Shown piece by piece: positions 33,677-43,885 of a stretch of DNA of 64,000 nucleotides. A program made the position numbers and the translations under genes. The first letter of the stretch is position 1. Each line of letters begins with the position of its first letter. The stretch covers positions 124,001-188,000 of the forward strand of contig JAHDVK010000005.1 of the NCBI GenBank assembly GCA_023384675.1, in the 5' to 3' direction. Under the pieces are notes generated by a model. That model was given only the letters and a program-made list of their open reading frames with translations. It did no database searches and was not told where the DNA came from. Source of the DNA: Bryobacteraceae bacterium. GTDB lineage: Bacteria > Acidobacteriota > Terriglobia > Bryobacterales > Bryobacteraceae.

Positions 33677-34744
33677 ATGACCGATAGCTCCCCTCGCCGC
33701 ACCTTTCTTCGCTCCGCCGCCGGCATGGCCGCCGCCGCGCAGGCCATCAGCGCCGCACCACGGCCGCTAACCGACAAGGAGAAGCTGGCCCGTCTGGCAA
33801 CCAACTGCTGGCCGGTCCGGATGCTGTTCAAGAGCCGGCCTTCGCCTCGCGGAGTGAATCCGCAGACCGCGGAGATGCGGAAGAAGTATGGCGAAATCAC
33901 GATGCTGGATTTCCCGCAGTGGACCCGGGACCAGTTTCCAGGGATCACGCAAATGGACCTGTGGTCGTCGGTGTTCGGCGATGTGAGCGACGATTCGATG
34001 TACGCGACGCAGGAGTTCAAGATGCAGGACGGGCAGACGCGGACGATGTACGAGTTTGATCCGTCGAGCGCCTCGGGCAAGCGGTGGCTGGGCCAGCTGG
34101 CGAACAATATGGCGAAGCTGGGCGTGAAATGCCACCACGTGTCGAACAATGCGCCGCGCAACATTTCGGACCTCGACGAGGCGAGGCGGCGCGAGGGGAT
34201 CGAGGTGGCGAAGAAGTGGCTGGACGGCTCGGCGATGCTGGGCGCGAAGACGATGCGGGTGAACACGGGGGGACCGCGGATCGCGCCGGAGGCTTCGGCG
34301 GCGACTGGCTATCCGAAGAACGACGAGATCGTGAAATATCTGGACAAATGCATCGAATCGTTCAAGGAAATGGCCGATTACGGCGCGAAAGCGGGCGTGA
34401 TCGTGACGATCGAGAACCACTGGGGGTTGAGCGCGAATCCGATGAATGTGCGCGTGGTCCTGGATGAGGTGAACCACCCATTCTGCGAGGCGTCGCCGGA
34501 TTACTGCAACTGGGAGCACGAGTACATGCTGTATCACGGGCTATCGGCGCTCGCGCCCTACACGCACCACACGGTGCACGCGAAGTATTGGAACCGCTGG
34601 AAGGAAGTGGACTTGCAGCGATGCACACGGATCATGGCGGCCGCGGGGTTCCGGGGTATTACCGCGCTGGAGTACGAAGACGGCCCGTGGGATGGGGTGG
34701 AAGGCATGCGCCATCTGCAGAAGGAAGTGATGGCGGCGCTTTAG
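33677..34744 (+). CDS. Exported sugar phosphate isomerase/epimerase (TIM barrel)
   Basis: 355 residues. RRTFLRSAAGMAAAAQAISA is a twin-arginine-type signal. The rest resembles the xylose-isomerase-like TIM barrel (PF01261): the metal-ligand-type TIENHWGLSANPMNV near 250, EVNHPFCEASPDYCNW, HHTVHAKYW and ALEYEDGPWDG near the end. Many soil bacteria encode exported members of unknown substrate, often with sugar oxidoreductases. It is followed by the molybdenum hydroxylase genes after 63 bases. Confidence 0.8.
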   Translation: MTDSSPRRTFLRSAAGMAAAAQAISAAPRPLTDKEKLARLATNCWPVRMLFKSRPSPRGVNPQTAEMRKKYGEITMLDFPQWTRDQFPGITQMDLWSSVFGDVSDDSMYATQEFKMQDGQTRTMYEFDPSSASGKRWLGQLANNMAKLGVKCHHVSNNAPRNISDLDEARRREGIEVAKKWLDGSAMLGAKTMRVNTGGPRIAPEASAATGYPKNDEIVKYLDKCIESFKEMADYGAKAGVIVTIENHWGLSANPMNVRVVLDEVNHPFCEASPDYCNWEHEYMLYHGLSALAPYTHHTVHAKYWNRWKEVDLQRCTRIMAAAGFRGITALEYEDGPWDGVEGMRHLQKEVMAAL

Positions 34745-34807
34745 CGGTTACCTTCGGGCGGCGGGCGCCGCCTGATCAGGAAGTCCACCCGGACTGGAGG
34801 TTTGCCT

Positions 34808-35290
34808 GTGCCTGTTTACCGGTTCACTGTAAACGGCCGGCCCCACAGCGTGGATGCGCCGGCCAGCCGCCCTCTGCTGGAAGTGCTGCGCGAGGATCTG
34901 GACCTCACCGGAACCAAGTACGGCTGCGGCGAAGGGCAGTGCCGCGCGTGTACCGTGCTGATCGACGGCCGTCCGTCGGCTTCGTGCGTGACGCCGGTGC
35001 GGAATGCGGCGGGCAGGAACGTGACGACGATCGAAGGGCTGGCGGGGGCAGGAGGGCTGACGCCGGTGCAACGGGCTTTCCTCGAACAGCAGGCGTTCCA
35101 GTGCGGCTACTGCACGCCGGGGATGGTGCTGGGCGCGGCTGCATTGCTGGAACGGACGCCCAGCCCCAGCGAAGAGCAGATTCGGGAGGGTTTGAACGGG
35201 CATATCTGCCGGTGTACAGGCTATCCGCGCATCGTCGAAGCGGTGCAGTTGGCGGCGCGGTTGAGCAAGGAGGCGAAGTCCGATGACTGA
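34808..35290 (+). CDS. Molybdenum hydroxylase small subunit (two 2Fe-2S)
   Basis: 160 residues, electron-transfer subunit of a xanthine-oxidase-family enzyme (isoquinoline 1-oxidoreductase alpha/CoxS type). A plant-type [2Fe-2S] domain (GTKYGCGEGQCRACTVLIDG) is followed by the helical second cluster (CGYCTPGMVL, then ICRCTGYPRI). GGAGG 8 bases ahead favours GTG 34808 over the TTG at 34802. It overlaps the large-subunit gene by 8 bases. No FAD subunit is encoded nearby. Confidence 0.9.
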   Translation: MPVYRFTVNGRPHSVDAPASRPLLEVLREDLDLTGTKYGCGEGQCRACTVLIDGRPSASCVTPVRNAAGRNVTTIEGLAGAGGLTPVQRAFLEQQAFQCGYCTPGMVLGAAALLERTPSPSEEQIREGLNGHICRCTGYPRIVEAVQLAARLSKEAKSDD

Positions 35291-37310
35291 ATCCGATCCG
35301 CGGCAAGAGTTGGACCGCTTCGAGCTGCGCGAGGCGGACCCTTATCATTTTGAACTGGACCGGCGCGAATTCCTGGGGGCGGGTCTGCTACTGACGCTGT
35401 TCGTGGCGCCCGAAGCGGCCGCGCAGGGCAGCGGCATCGAGGCGCGGCTGCATCTGGGCGAGGACGGCACGGTGACGGTGTTGTCGGGCAAGATCGAAGA
35501 GGGCCAGGGGGCGCGGGCGGAGATTGCGATGGCGGCGGCCGAGGAGTTGGGCGTGACGCTGGCGGAGGTGCGGGTGGTGCTGGGCGACACGGGGCGAGTG
35601 CCGAACGACGGGATCACTGCCGGCAGCCGGACCACGCCTTCGACGATTCCGGCGGTGCGGCGCGCGTGCGCGGCGGCGCGTTCGATTTTGACGCAATCGG
35701 GCCATAAAAGCTATGCGGAAATGGCCAAATCGGGCGCAAAGATCGCGGGTTCGACGCCGGAGAACGTGGCGTTGAAGCCGGTGCCGGAATGGCGGATTCT
35801 GGGCAAGAGCCAACCGCGGCCGGACAGCGAAGGGCTGGTGACTGGAGAGCACAAGTTTCCCAGCGACATCCGCCGCCCCGGCATGCTGTACGGAGCCGTG
35901 CTGCGGCCGCCGTCGTACGGGGCGAAGCTGGAATCACTGGATCTGGCCCCGGCGCGCAAGATGGCGGGAGTGGTGGCTGTTCGGGATGGCGAATTCGCGG
36001 GGTGCGCGGCGCCGACATCGTTTGAGGCGAGGCAGGCGGTGGAGGCGATGGGGGGCGGGGCGCGCTGGTCTTCATCAAAATCAGCAACTTCGAGCGAAAA
36101 CCTCTATGAATACCTGAAGCGGCATCAGGGGCGGGTGCGGGACAACCTGAAAGGCGAGCCGGCGGCAGCGGCGGGCAAGCGGTTGAAGGCCGAGTACCGG
36201 TGCGCGTACATCCAACACGCGCCGATGGAGCCGCGGGCGGCGGTGGCCGAATGGGAGGACGGGCGGCTGACAGTGTGGACGGGCACGTCGAATCCGTTTA
36301 GTGTGCGGGATGCGCTGGCGCGTGCATTTTCGCTCAATCCCGCGCTGGTGAGGGTGTTTGTTCCCGATTTTGGCGGCGGATTCGGCGGCAAGCATACGGG
36401 CGAGGCGGCCATTGAAGCCGCGCGGCTGGCCAAGGAAGCGGGCAAGCCGGTTTCGCTGCGGTGGACGCGGGCCGAGGAGTTTGCGTGGGCGTATTTCCGG
36501 CCCGCGGCGCTGATCGAGGTGGAGGCGGCGCTGGAGGGGGGGCGGATTACCGGCTGGGACTTTGCGAACTTCAATTCGGGCGCGGCGGCGCTGGAAAGCC
36601 CCTACCGGTTGGCGCATACGCGGCACCGGTATGTGGAATGCGAGTCGCCGCTGCGGCCGGGGTCGTACCGGGCGCTGGCGTCCACGGCGAACAATTTCGC
36701 GCGCGAGGCGTTCATGGACGAACTGGCGGCGGAGGCGGGACAGGATCCGCTGGAGTTCCGGTTGGCGCACCTGGAGAACGAGCGGATTCGCGCCGTGCTG
36801 GAGGCGGCGGCGGAGCGGTTCGGGTGGCGCAAGCGCGTGGCGGAGAAGCGTCCGGGGCGGGGCGTGGGTCTGGCTTGCGGGACGGAGAAGAATTCGGTGG
36901 TGGCGGCGTGCGCCGAGGTTGAGATCGACGCGAAGACGGGGGCGGTGAGGCTGGTGGAGATCGTGCAGGCGTATGAGTGCGGCAAGATCCTGAACCCTGG
37001 GAATTTGCGCCAGCAGGTGGAGGGCTGCATCCTGATGGGGCTGGGCGCGGCGCTGCGGGAGCGGATCGAGTTCGCGGGCGGGCAGGTGACGAACGGGAGC
37101 TTTGCGCGGTACCGGGTGCCGAGGTTCGCAGATGTGCCGAAGATCGAACTGGTGCTGCTGGACCGGCCGGATCTGGAGCCGATTGGCGCGGGTGAGACAC
37201 CGATACTGGTGGTGGCGCCGGCGATGGCGAACGCGTATTTTCACGCCACCGGGCAGCGGGCGCGGACGCTGCCGCTGGCGGCGGAAACGGCTCAAGTGCG
37301 GCGGGGCTGA
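35283..37310 (+). CDS. Molybdenum hydroxylase large (molybdopterin) subunit
   Basis: 675 residues. A twin-arginine-like DRREFLGAGLLLTLFVAPEA segment (about 27-47) suggests export with the small subunit, as in isoquinoline oxidoreductase-like enzymes. Molybdopterin-binding stretches include FGGGFGGKHTGEA near 362, RPGSYRALASTANNFAREAFMDELA near 457 and the C-terminal GAGETPILVVAPAMANA whose Glu is the conserved catalytic base. It is shorter than typical homologues (about 730). Electrons presumably pass to a periplasmic cytochrome rather than FAD. The last codons lie inside a REP-like repeat. Substrate, probably an aldehyde or N-heterocycle, is unknown. Confidence 0.88.
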   Translation: MTESDPRQELDRFELREADPYHFELDRREFLGAGLLLTLFVAPEAAAQGSGIEARLHLGEDGTVTVLSGKIEEGQGARAEIAMAAAEELGVTLAEVRVVLGDTGRVPNDGITAGSRTTPSTIPAVRRACAAARSILTQSGHKSYAEMAKSGAKIAGSTPENVALKPVPEWRILGKSQPRPDSEGLVTGEHKFPSDIRRPGMLYGAVLRPPSYGAKLESLDLAPARKMAGVVAVRDGEFAGCAAPTSFEARQAVEAMGGGARWSSSKSATSSENLYEYLKRHQGRVRDNLKGEPAAAAGKRLKAEYRCAYIQHAPMEPRAAVAEWEDGRLTVWTGTSNPFSVRDALARAFSLNPALVRVFVPDFGGGFGGKHTGEAAIEAARLAKEAGKPVSLRWTRAEEFAWAYFRPAALIEVEAALEGGRITGWDFANFNSGAAALESPYRLAHTRHRYVECESPLRPGSYRALASTANNFAREAFMDELAAEAGQDPLEFRLAHLENERIRAVLEAAAERFGWRKRVAEKRPGRGVGLACGTEKNSVVAACAEVEIDAKTGAVRLVEIVQAYECGKILNPGNLRQQVEGCILMGLGAALRERIEFAGGQVTNGSFARYRVPRFADVPKIELVLLDRPDLEPIGAGETPILVVAPAMANAYFHATGQRARTLPLAAETAQVRRG

Positions 37311-37339
37311 AGCCCCGCGCAGGTTGAAGTCCGCCCTAC
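37300..37339 (-). repeat. REP-like palindromic repeat, copy C
   Basis: Reverse-strand copy of the element at 10178 and 26083 (GGCGGGGCTGAAGCCCCGC, then TTGAAGTCCGCCCTAC). It overlaps the stop codon of the molybdenum hydroxylase gene, so the final codons of that gene come from the repeat. Confidence 0.7.
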
Positions 37340-37358
37340 AGCGGCTACCGGTGGGCGC

Positions 37359-38864
37359 TCAGCCTTTCCACTCGTCCCAATTGATGTTGCGCATGTCGCC
37401 GTGGCGGAGGAAGGCGCGGTGGAAGGCCGGGCCGAGCGACAGCGACATGGGCTGGTGGCCCTTCTTGAGCATGGTGATGTACTCGCGAAGCTGCGGCCGG
37501 TAATCGGGGTGGGCGCAGTTTTCGATGATGATTGTGGCGCGTTCGTGCGGGTCTTTGCCGCGCAGGTCGGCGACGCCCTGTTCGGTGATGATGATCTGGA
37601 CCGAGTGTTCGCTGTGGTCCATGTGGGAGACGAGCGGGACTATGGCGGAGATCTTCCCGCCCTTGGCGGTGGAGGGGCAGGAGAAGATCGACAGGTAGGC
37701 GTTGCGGGTGAAGTCGCCGGAGCCGCCGATGCCGTTCATCATCTGGCGTCCCATGACGTGGGTGGAATTCACATTGCCGCCGAGATCGATCTCGATGGCC
37801 GTGTTCATAGAGACGATGCCGAGGCGGCGGACGATCTCGGGGTGGTTCGAGATCTCCTGCGGGCGCATGAGGATTTTGGTGCGGAAGAAATCGATGTTGG
37901 CGGTGAAGCGGCGCATGGCTTCTGGCGAGAGCGTGAGCGCGCAGGTGGAGGCAAAGCTGCAGCGGCCGTTTTCGAGCAGCGGAATGACGGAGTCCTGGAG
38001 GACTTCGGTGTACATTTCGAAGGCGGGCACAGCGGGGTTGGCTCCGAGCGCGCCGAGCACCGCGTTGGCGATATTGCCGACGCCGGACTGCAGCGGGAGG
38101 AACTGGGCCGGAATGCGGCCATTGCGCATTTCGGCGACGAGGAAATCGGCGACGTTTTGGCCGATCTGGTCAGTGAGGGGGGTGGAGGCGTCGAAGCCGG
38201 AGGATTCGTCTTCGAGATCGGTGTAGACGATGCCGGCGATCTTTTTGGGGTCGATGAGGCAGAGCATGGCGCCGACGCGGTCGTCCACCTGATAGACGGG
38301 GATCTCCTGGCGCGCGGGGGGATCCTTGGGCTCCCAGATGTCGTGCATGCCGATGAGCGAGGGGGGATGCTTGCGGTTGACTTCGATGAGGACCTTCTCG
38401 GCGAGGCGCAGGTAGGTGTTCGAAGCGCCAACGGATGAGGTGAGGAGGATGCCGCCGCCCGCGGTGACCTCGGCGGCTTCGACAACGGCCCAATGAATGG
38501 GGCCGAGGAAGCCATAGCGGGCGACCTGGGGCAGCAGGGAGAGGTGCATGTCGAAGAACTTCACCTGGCCGGAGTTGATCTGCGAGCGCAGGACGGGATG
38601 CGACTGATAGGGTGTGCGGAAGCTGATGGCCTCGGCTTCGGCGAGTTCTCCATCGAGCGACTGGCCGGTGGAAGCGCCGGTCATCACGCCGACCTTAAAG
38701 GGGCGGCCCACGGCATGTTCGGCACGGGCGCGCTGGGCGAGCGCTCGCGGGATGGCCTTGGCGGCGCCGGCGGGGGTAAAGCCGGAGAACCCGATGGTTT
38801 GGCCGTCATGGATCATGGCGGCGGCTTCTTCGGGAGTCAGAACAGGGAAAGGTAATGAAGACAT
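37359..38864 (-). CDS. Acetyl-CoA hydrolase/succinyl-CoA:carboxylate CoA-transferase
   Basis: 501 residues, Cat1/AarC-type CoA-transferase. Motifs include TIGFSGFTPAGAAKAIP near residue 23, GVMTGASTGQSLDG near 59, the Glu-containing MYTEVLQDSV near 280 and ITEQGVADLRGKDPHERA near 431. At the end of the methylmalonyl-CoA operon, its likely role is exchange of CoA between succinyl-CoA and propionate or acetate, releasing the final acid of the Wood-Werkman cycle. Acceptor specificity cannot be read from sequence. The ATG lies 9 bases after the stop of meaB. Confidence 0.88.
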   Translation of the reverse strand: MSSLPFPVLTPEEAAAMIHDGQTIGFSGFTPAGAAKAIPRALAQRARAEHAVGRPFKVGVMTGASTGQSLDGELAEAEAISFRTPYQSHPVLRSQINSGQVKFFDMHLSLLPQVARYGFLGPIHWAVVEAAEVTAGGGILLTSSVGASNTYLRLAEKVLIEVNRKHPPSLIGMHDIWEPKDPPARQEIPVYQVDDRVGAMLCLIDPKKIAGIVYTDLEDESSGFDASTPLTDQIGQNVADFLVAEMRNGRIPAQFLPLQSGVGNIANAVLGALGANPAVPAFEMYTEVLQDSVIPLLENGRCSFASTCALTLSPEAMRRFTANIDFFRTKILMRPQEISNHPEIVRRLGIVSMNTAIEIDLGGNVNSTHVMGRQMMNGIGGSGDFTRNAYLSIFSCPSTAKGGKISAIVPLVSHMDHSEHSVQIIITEQGVADLRGKDPHERATIIIENCAHPDYRPQLREYITMLKKGHQPMSLSLGPAFHRAFLRHGDMRNINWDEWKG

Positions 38865-38873
38865 GGTTTGATA

Positions 38874-39914
38874 TCACTCCTGGCGAAGGAACAGCGCCAG
38901 CAATTCGCGCGCGGCGCCGAACGGGGTGGCACGGCCTTGACGAACCAGCTTTTCGAACTCGGGCAGGCGGGCGTGCACGGAGGGGCGCCTGCGGAACTCG
39001 TCCTCGAGTGAGGATTGGATCAACTCATGCATCCAGGCGAGCGCCTGCTGGCGGCGGCGTTCGTGGAAGTAGCTATTGGCGGTGAGGGTTTCGTGATGTT
39101 CGAGCACGGCTTGCCAGATTTCGGCGATGCCGCCGCCGGTGAGGGCGGAGCAGGTGAGGACGCGGGGGGTCCAGCCGTCGGGGGCGGGCGGAAAGAGATG
39201 GAGGGCGGAGGCGTATTCGGTGCGGGCGCGGTTGGCTTTTGCGATATTGTCGCCATCGGCTTTGTTGATGGCGAGGCAGTCGGTCATTTCGATGATGCCA
39301 CGCTTGATGCCCTGGAGTTCGTCGCCCGCGCCGGCGATCATGAGCAGCAGGAAGAAGTCGGTCATCGAGCGGACGGCGGTCTCGGACTGGCCGACGCCGA
39401 CGGTTTCGACGATGATGTTCTGGAAGCCGGCGGCTTCGCAGAGGACGATGGTCTCACGGGTGCGGCGGGCGACGCCGCCGAGATGGCCGCGCGAAGGCGA
39501 GGGGCGGATGAAGGCGCGGGGGTGCTGGGAGAGGCGCTCCATGCGGGTTTTGTCGCCCAGAATGGAGCCTTTCGAGAGCGGGCTGGAAGGGTCCACCGTA
39601 AGGACGGCGAGGGATTCGCCGCGCTGTTCGGTGAGCATCATGCCCAGGACATCGATGAAGGTGGACTTCCCTGCTCCGGGCACGCCGGTGATGCCGACGC
39701 GGCGCGAACGGCCCGCGTGGGGCAGCACGGCTTCCAGGATGAACTGCGCGAGGTCGAGATCGGCGGCGAGTTCGGATTCGATGGCGGTGATGGCGCGCGC
39801 CAGCACCACGCGGTCGCCGGCGAGGATGCCGTCCACGTAGGCTTGGGGCGCGAGGCGGCCCCGGCGAGGCGGAGCCGCCTGAACGCGTTTGGCGATGTTA
39901 GTGGCCCGCCGCAC
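38874..39914 (-). CDS. meaB: Methylmalonyl-CoA mutase-associated GTPase MeaB
   Basis: About 346 residues, a G3E-type GTPase that gates cobalamin loading and protects the mutase. The P-loop is GVPGAGKST near residue 54; [16 protein letters not shown] and INKADGDN supply the switch and base-specificity elements. The frame is open upstream, but that part lies inside the mutase gene, so GTG 39914, overlapping the mutase stop by 17 bases, is the preferred start. Typical length (about 330) agrees. Confidence 0.9.
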   Translation of the reverse strand: MRRATNIAKRVQAAPPRRGRLAPQAYVDGILAGDRVVLARAITAIESELAADLDLAQFILEAVLPHAGRSRRVGITGVPGAGKSTFIDVLGMMLTEQRGESLAVLTVDPSSPLSKGSILGDKTRMERLSQHPRAFIRPSPSRGHLGGVARRTRETIVLCEAAGFQNIIVETVGVGQSETAVRSMTDFFLLLMIAGAGDELQGIKRGIIEMTDCLAINKADGDNIAKANRARTEYASALHLFPPAPDGWTPRVLTCSALTGGGIAEIWQAVLEHHETLTANSYFHERRRQQALAWMHELIQSSLEDEFRRRPSVHARLPEFEKLVRQGRATPFGAARELLALFLRQE

Positions 39915-42045
39915 TCGCTGTTCCGAGTAAAACGTCGAGAATCTGCTGGGCGCAGGCGGGGATGACGGATCCGGGGCCGAAGACGCCCGCGGCGCCGGCG
40001 GCGAACAGGGCATCGTAGTCCTGGGGCGGGATGACGCCGCCGACGGTGACGATGATGTCGCCGCGGCCGAGGGCCTTTAGTTCGCCGATTACCTCGGGGA
40101 CGAGCGTCTTGTGCGCGCCCGCGAGCGAACTGACGCCGACAACGTGGACGTCGTTCTCGACGGCCATGCGGGCGGCTTCGCCGGGGGTCTGGAAGAGGGG
40201 GCCGACGTCGACATCGAAGCCGAGGTCGGCGAAAGCGGTGGCGATGACCTTGGCGCCGCGGTCGTGGCCGTCCTGGCCCATTTTGGCGACGAGGATGCGG
40301 GGGCGGCGGCCTTCGAGGGAGGCGAACTCGTCGGCCTTGGCTCGGGCCTTCTGGAATTCGGGGTCGCCGTGGGATTCGGCGGAATACACGCCGGAGATGG
40401 TGCGGTTCAGGGCCTGATACCTCCCAAAGCGCTTTTCGAGTGCGAACGAGATCTCTCCCAGCGTAGCGCGGCGGCGGGCGGCTTCGACACTGAGTTCGAG
40501 AAGATTGCCCTGGCCGGTTTCGGCGCAGCGGGTGAGCGCGGCGAGCGCGGCCTGGCAGGCGGCTTCGTCGCGCGCGGCGCGGACGGCTGCAAGGCGGCGG
40601 AGTTGGGAGTCGCGGACGGCGGTATTGTCCACTTCGAGGGTGGCGAGCGATTCCTCTTTGTCGAGGCGGTACTTGTTGACGCCGACGATGACTTCCCTAC
40701 CGGAATCGATGCGCGCCTGCCGGCGGGCGGCGGCCTCCTCGATGCGCATTTTGGGCAGGCCGGTCTCGATGGCCTTGGTCATGCCGCCGAGTTCCTCGAC
40801 CTCTTCGATGAGGGTCCAGGCGCGGTGCATGAGGCTATCGGTGAGGGATTCGACGAAGTAGCTGCCGGCCCAGGGATCGACGACGCGGCAGATGCCCGTC
40901 TCTTCCTGGAGGTAGATCTGGGTATTGCGCGCGATGCGGGCGGAGAAGTCGGTGGGCAGGGCGATGGCTTCGTCGAGGGCATTGGTGTGCAGGCTCTGGG
41001 TGTGGCCGAGGGCGGCGGCCATGGCTTCGACGCACGTCCGCGTGACGTTGTTGAAGACGTCCTGGGCGGTGAGCGACCAGCCGGAGGTCTGCGAGTGGGT
41101 CCGCAGGGCCATCGACTTGGGGTTTTTCGGGTTGAATGACTTGACGATCTTGGCCCACAGCACGCGCGCGGCGCGCATCTTGGCGATCTCCATGAAGTGG
41201 TTCATGCCGATGGCCCAGAAGAAGCTGAGGCGCGGGGCGAACTCGTCGATGGAGAGGCCGGCGGCGATGCCGGTGCGGAGGTATTCGAGGCCGTCGGCGA
41301 GCGTGTAGGCGAGCTCGATGTCGGCCGTGGCGCCGGCCTCCTGCATATGGTAGCCCGAAATGGAAATGCAGTTAAATTTCGGCATCTTTTCCGAGCAATA
41401 GCGGAAAATATCGCTGATAATGCGCATGGATGGCGCGGGCGGGTAAATGTAGGTATTGCGGACCATGAACTCCTTCAGAATGTCGTTCTGAATGGTTCCG
41501 CTGAGCTTTTCCGGCGGCACGCCCTGCTCTTCGGCCGCGGCGATGTAGAAGGCCATTACGGGCAGCACGGCTCCGTTCATGGTCATCGACACCGACATCT
41601 GGTCGAGCGGGATCTGTCCGAAGAGGATTTTCATGTCCTCGACCGAATCGATGGCGACGCCCGCCTTGCCGACGTCGCCCTTCACGCGCTCATGGTCGGA
41701 ATCGTAGCCGCGGTGGGTGGCGAGGTCGAAAGCAACGGAAAGGCCCTTCTGTCCGGCGGCGAGATTGCGCCGGTAGAAGGCGTTGGACTCCTCGGCGGTA
41801 GAGAAGCCGGCGTACTGGCGGATGGTCCAGGGCCGCATCACGTACATGGTGGAGTACGGCCCGCGGAGGAAGGGGGGCAGGCCCGCGGCATAGTCGAGGT
41901 GCTGAAGGCCCTCGAGATCGGCGGCCGTGTACCAGGGCTTGACGCCGATCTGCTCGGGGGTCTCCCAGAGGCATTCGGCGGGCGCGGGCGCGGCCTCGCC
42001 CCTGGGTTCGGGGCGGTAATCGATTTTGGAAAAATTGGGTCGCAT
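39898..42045 (-). CDS. mutB: Methylmalonyl-CoA mutase, large subunit
   Basis: 715 residues, catalytic adenosylcobalamin subunit interconverting succinyl-CoA and methylmalonyl-CoA. The substrate-binding TIM barrel starts with [21 protein letters not shown] near residue 72 and includes [22 protein letters not shown]; the C-terminal B12 domain has the base-off motif DGHDRG near 594, then [15 protein letters not shown] and [10 protein letters not shown]. The stop-start junction with mutA is directly adjacent (TAAATG). Length matches the 710-730 residues of known MutB. Confidence 0.96.
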   Translation of the reverse strand: MRPNFSKIDYRPEPRGEAAPAPAECLWETPEQIGVKPWYTAADLEGLQHLDYAAGLPPFLRGPYSTMYVMRPWTIRQYAGFSTAEESNAFYRRNLAAGQKGLSVAFDLATHRGYDSDHERVKGDVGKAGVAIDSVEDMKILFGQIPLDQMSVSMTMNGAVLPVMAFYIAAAEEQGVPPEKLSGTIQNDILKEFMVRNTYIYPPAPSMRIISDIFRYCSEKMPKFNCISISGYHMQEAGATADIELAYTLADGLEYLRTGIAAGLSIDEFAPRLSFFWAIGMNHFMEIAKMRAARVLWAKIVKSFNPKNPKSMALRTHSQTSGWSLTAQDVFNNVTRTCVEAMAAALGHTQSLHTNALDEAIALPTDFSARIARNTQIYLQEETGICRVVDPWAGSYFVESLTDSLMHRAWTLIEEVEELGGMTKAIETGLPKMRIEEAAARRQARIDSGREVIVGVNKYRLDKEESLATLEVDNTAVRDSQLRRLAAVRAARDEAACQAALAALTRCAETGQGNLLELSVEAARRRATLGEISFALEKRFGRYQALNRTISGVYSAESHGDPEFQKARAKADEFASLEGRRPRILVAKMGQDGHDRGAKVIATAFADLGFDVDVGPLFQTPGEAARMAVENDVHVVGVSSLAGAHKTLVPEVIGELKALGRGDIIVTVGGVIPPQDYDALFAAGAAGVFGPGSVIPACAQQILDVLLGTASAAGH

Positions 42046-43425
42046 TTATTGATTTACCCCCAATTTGTTCTGCCATTCGGTGAGGGTTTCCACCTGATTG
42101 GACAGGACGTGGACAAAGCCGGCGACGCCGGCGGCCTGTAATTCCGCAATCTGCTCCTTGGGATTACCCGCCACGATGACCGGAGCATCGGTCTGCGGCA
42201 CGATCTCGCGCGCGAGGTCGAGGTATTCGGCATCGGAGGAGCAGAGGATCACCAGATCGGCCGCGGGGTCGAGTTCGGCCGATTCGGCGATCTCGAAACC
42301 GGCGCAGCCGAAGAAGTTCTGGCAGAAGGTGGCGCGGGCCATGCGCATTTTGACGTCGCCGCGCTTGAGCAGCAGAACGCGCGGGGTACGGCCGGTATCG
42401 GCGGCATGACGTTCAGTGCGCAGGCGGATCTCCTCGAAGGCGCGGGCCACGCGCCATTCGGCCTGCGCGAGATCGGTGGCTTCGGTGAGGACGCGCTCGC
42501 CGAGATCGGGATAGTTGTTCACCCCGACCAGGGTCTTGCGGCGGGTGGCGAGAGCTTTCTCTTTCGCGGCGCGCGAGGCGGCAAGAGCCTCATCGACGAA
42601 GCCCTGCGCGGCGGCGAAGCCGCCCTGCTGTTCGATCTGCTGGAACAATTTCCAGGCCTCGCGCGCGAGGGCGTCGGTGAGGGCCTCGACGTAGTAGGAA
42701 CCACCCGCCGGGTCGGCCACGCCATCGAGGTGCGATTCCTCCTTCAGCACAAGTTGCACGTTGCGCGCCAGGCGTTCGGGATAGCGGGCGGGCATAACGG
42801 TGAGGGCGTCGCAGCCGCCGATGACGGCCGAGAGCGCCTCTGTGGTCGAGCGCAGCAGGTTGGTGTAGGGGTCGTAAATCGACTTGTTCGCCAGCGCGGT
42901 GCGCGCGTGGATACGCATGCGCAGGGCGTCGGGAGCTTCAATCCCAAAGGCCGAGGCGGCCTGCGCCCACAGCATGCGCGCGGCGCGGAGCTTGGCGATT
43001 TCGAAGAAATAGTTCGAGCCTACGGCGAAGACGAAGGTGAGCGCGGCGGCCTCGGCCGCGGGATCCTCGGCGGCGGCGAGGCGATCGACACCCTCGGCGA
43101 GCGCGAAGGCGAGTTCCTGCACGCTGGTCGCTCCATTTTCGTGGAAGCGGGCGGCGTTGAGGGCGCCTTCGGGAATCGCCGGGTCTTCGACGATCTCCCA
43201 GAACTGCGCGACGCCGCGGGTGTAGGGGAACTGCCCCGGCGCCAGATCGGCGCCGGGAGCGTGCTCCTTCCGGTAGTAGGGGCGGACGGCGATGCCGTCC
43301 TCGGTCTTCCAGACGAGGCGCTTTTCATAATCCGCGCCTTTCAGGTCCGCTTCGATTGCCGCTTCCCAATGTCCAGTCGGAACGGGCGGGAACTCTTCGG
43401 CGAGGTTGAGCTTGCCGTCAGGCAT
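42046..43425 (-). CDS. mutA: Methylmalonyl-CoA mutase, small subunit
   Basis: 459 residues, shorter than MutA of Propionibacterium (about 638). It keeps the mutase-like barrel (LVWKTEDGIAVRPYYRKEHAPG, GGSYYVEALTDALAREAWKLFQQIE) and a degenerate B12-like C-terminal domain without DxHxxG (reads KMRMARATFCQNFFGCAGFE), as expected for the non-catalytic partner of MutB. It overlaps the epimerase gene by 8 bases and directly precedes mutB, so both subunits are translated together. Confidence 0.92.
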   Translation of the reverse strand: MPDGKLNLAEEFPPVPTGHWEAAIEADLKGADYEKRLVWKTEDGIAVRPYYRKEHAPGADLAPGQFPYTRGVAQFWEIVEDPAIPEGALNAARFHENGATSVQELAFALAEGVDRLAAAEDPAAEAAALTFVFAVGSNYFFEIAKLRAARMLWAQAASAFGIEAPDALRMRIHARTALANKSIYDPYTNLLRSTTEALSAVIGGCDALTVMPARYPERLARNVQLVLKEESHLDGVADPAGGSYYVEALTDALAREAWKLFQQIEQQGGFAAAQGFVDEALAASRAAKEKALATRRKTLVGVNNYPDLGERVLTEATDLAQAEWRVARAFEEIRLRTERHAADTGRTPRVLLLKRGDVKMRMARATFCQNFFGCAGFEIAESAELDPAADLVILCSSDAEYLDLAREIVPQTDAPVIVAGNPKEQIAELQAAGVAGFVHVLSNQVETLTEWQNKLGVNQ

Positions 43426-43879
43426 GGGGCGCGCCCTCCTGGACCACTTCGATGAGGAAGCTGAAATCTTTCGGGTGGACGAAGAAGATCATGGTGCCGC
43501 GCGAGCCGGGACCGGGTTCCTGAGTGAGGTTGAAGCCGGCTTGCTTCATGGTCTGGTAGGCCACGTGAATGTCCTTCACGCGGAAAGCGAGATGGGCGAA
43601 GCCGCCGCGCCCGCCGCTTTTCTCGAGCTGTTTGGCGACGGGCGAATCATCGCTCAGCGGTTCGAGCAGCTGGACCAGGTTCTCGGATGTGCCGATGCGC
43701 AGCAGCACTTCGCGCACCTGGTGCCTGCCGTGCACTTCCTCGCGATGGAGTTCGGTGAAGCCGAGTTTTTTGTAGCGTTCGACCATGACTTCAAGCTGGC
43801 CCGCGGGCACGGCGATGGCGACATGGTCGATGAATTCAAAACCGGGGAGTTGAGTGAGGTCGGGTTCCATGGTTTCCAT
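43418..43879 (-). CDS. mce: Methylmalonyl-CoA epimerase
   Basis: 153-residue VOC-fold enzyme interconverting (S)- and (R)-methylmalonyl-CoA, needed between transcarboxylase and mutase. Metal ligands appear as His in IDHVAIAVP, His in FAHLAFRV and Glu in FLIEVVQ; LVQLLEPLSDDSPVAKQLEKSG is characteristic of the family. The length is slightly longer than usual because of a short N-terminal extension. It lies 6 bases after the biotin-carrier gene and overlaps mutA. Confidence 0.93.
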   Translation of the reverse strand: METMEPDLTQLPGFEFIDHVAIAVPAGQLEVMVERYKKLGFTELHREEVHGRHQVREVLLRIGTSENLVQLLEPLSDDSPVAKQLEKSGGRGGFAHLAFRVKDIHVAYQTMKQAGFNLTQEPGPGSRGTMIFFVHPKDFSFLIEVVQEGAPHA

Positions 43880-43885
43880 GCCTCC

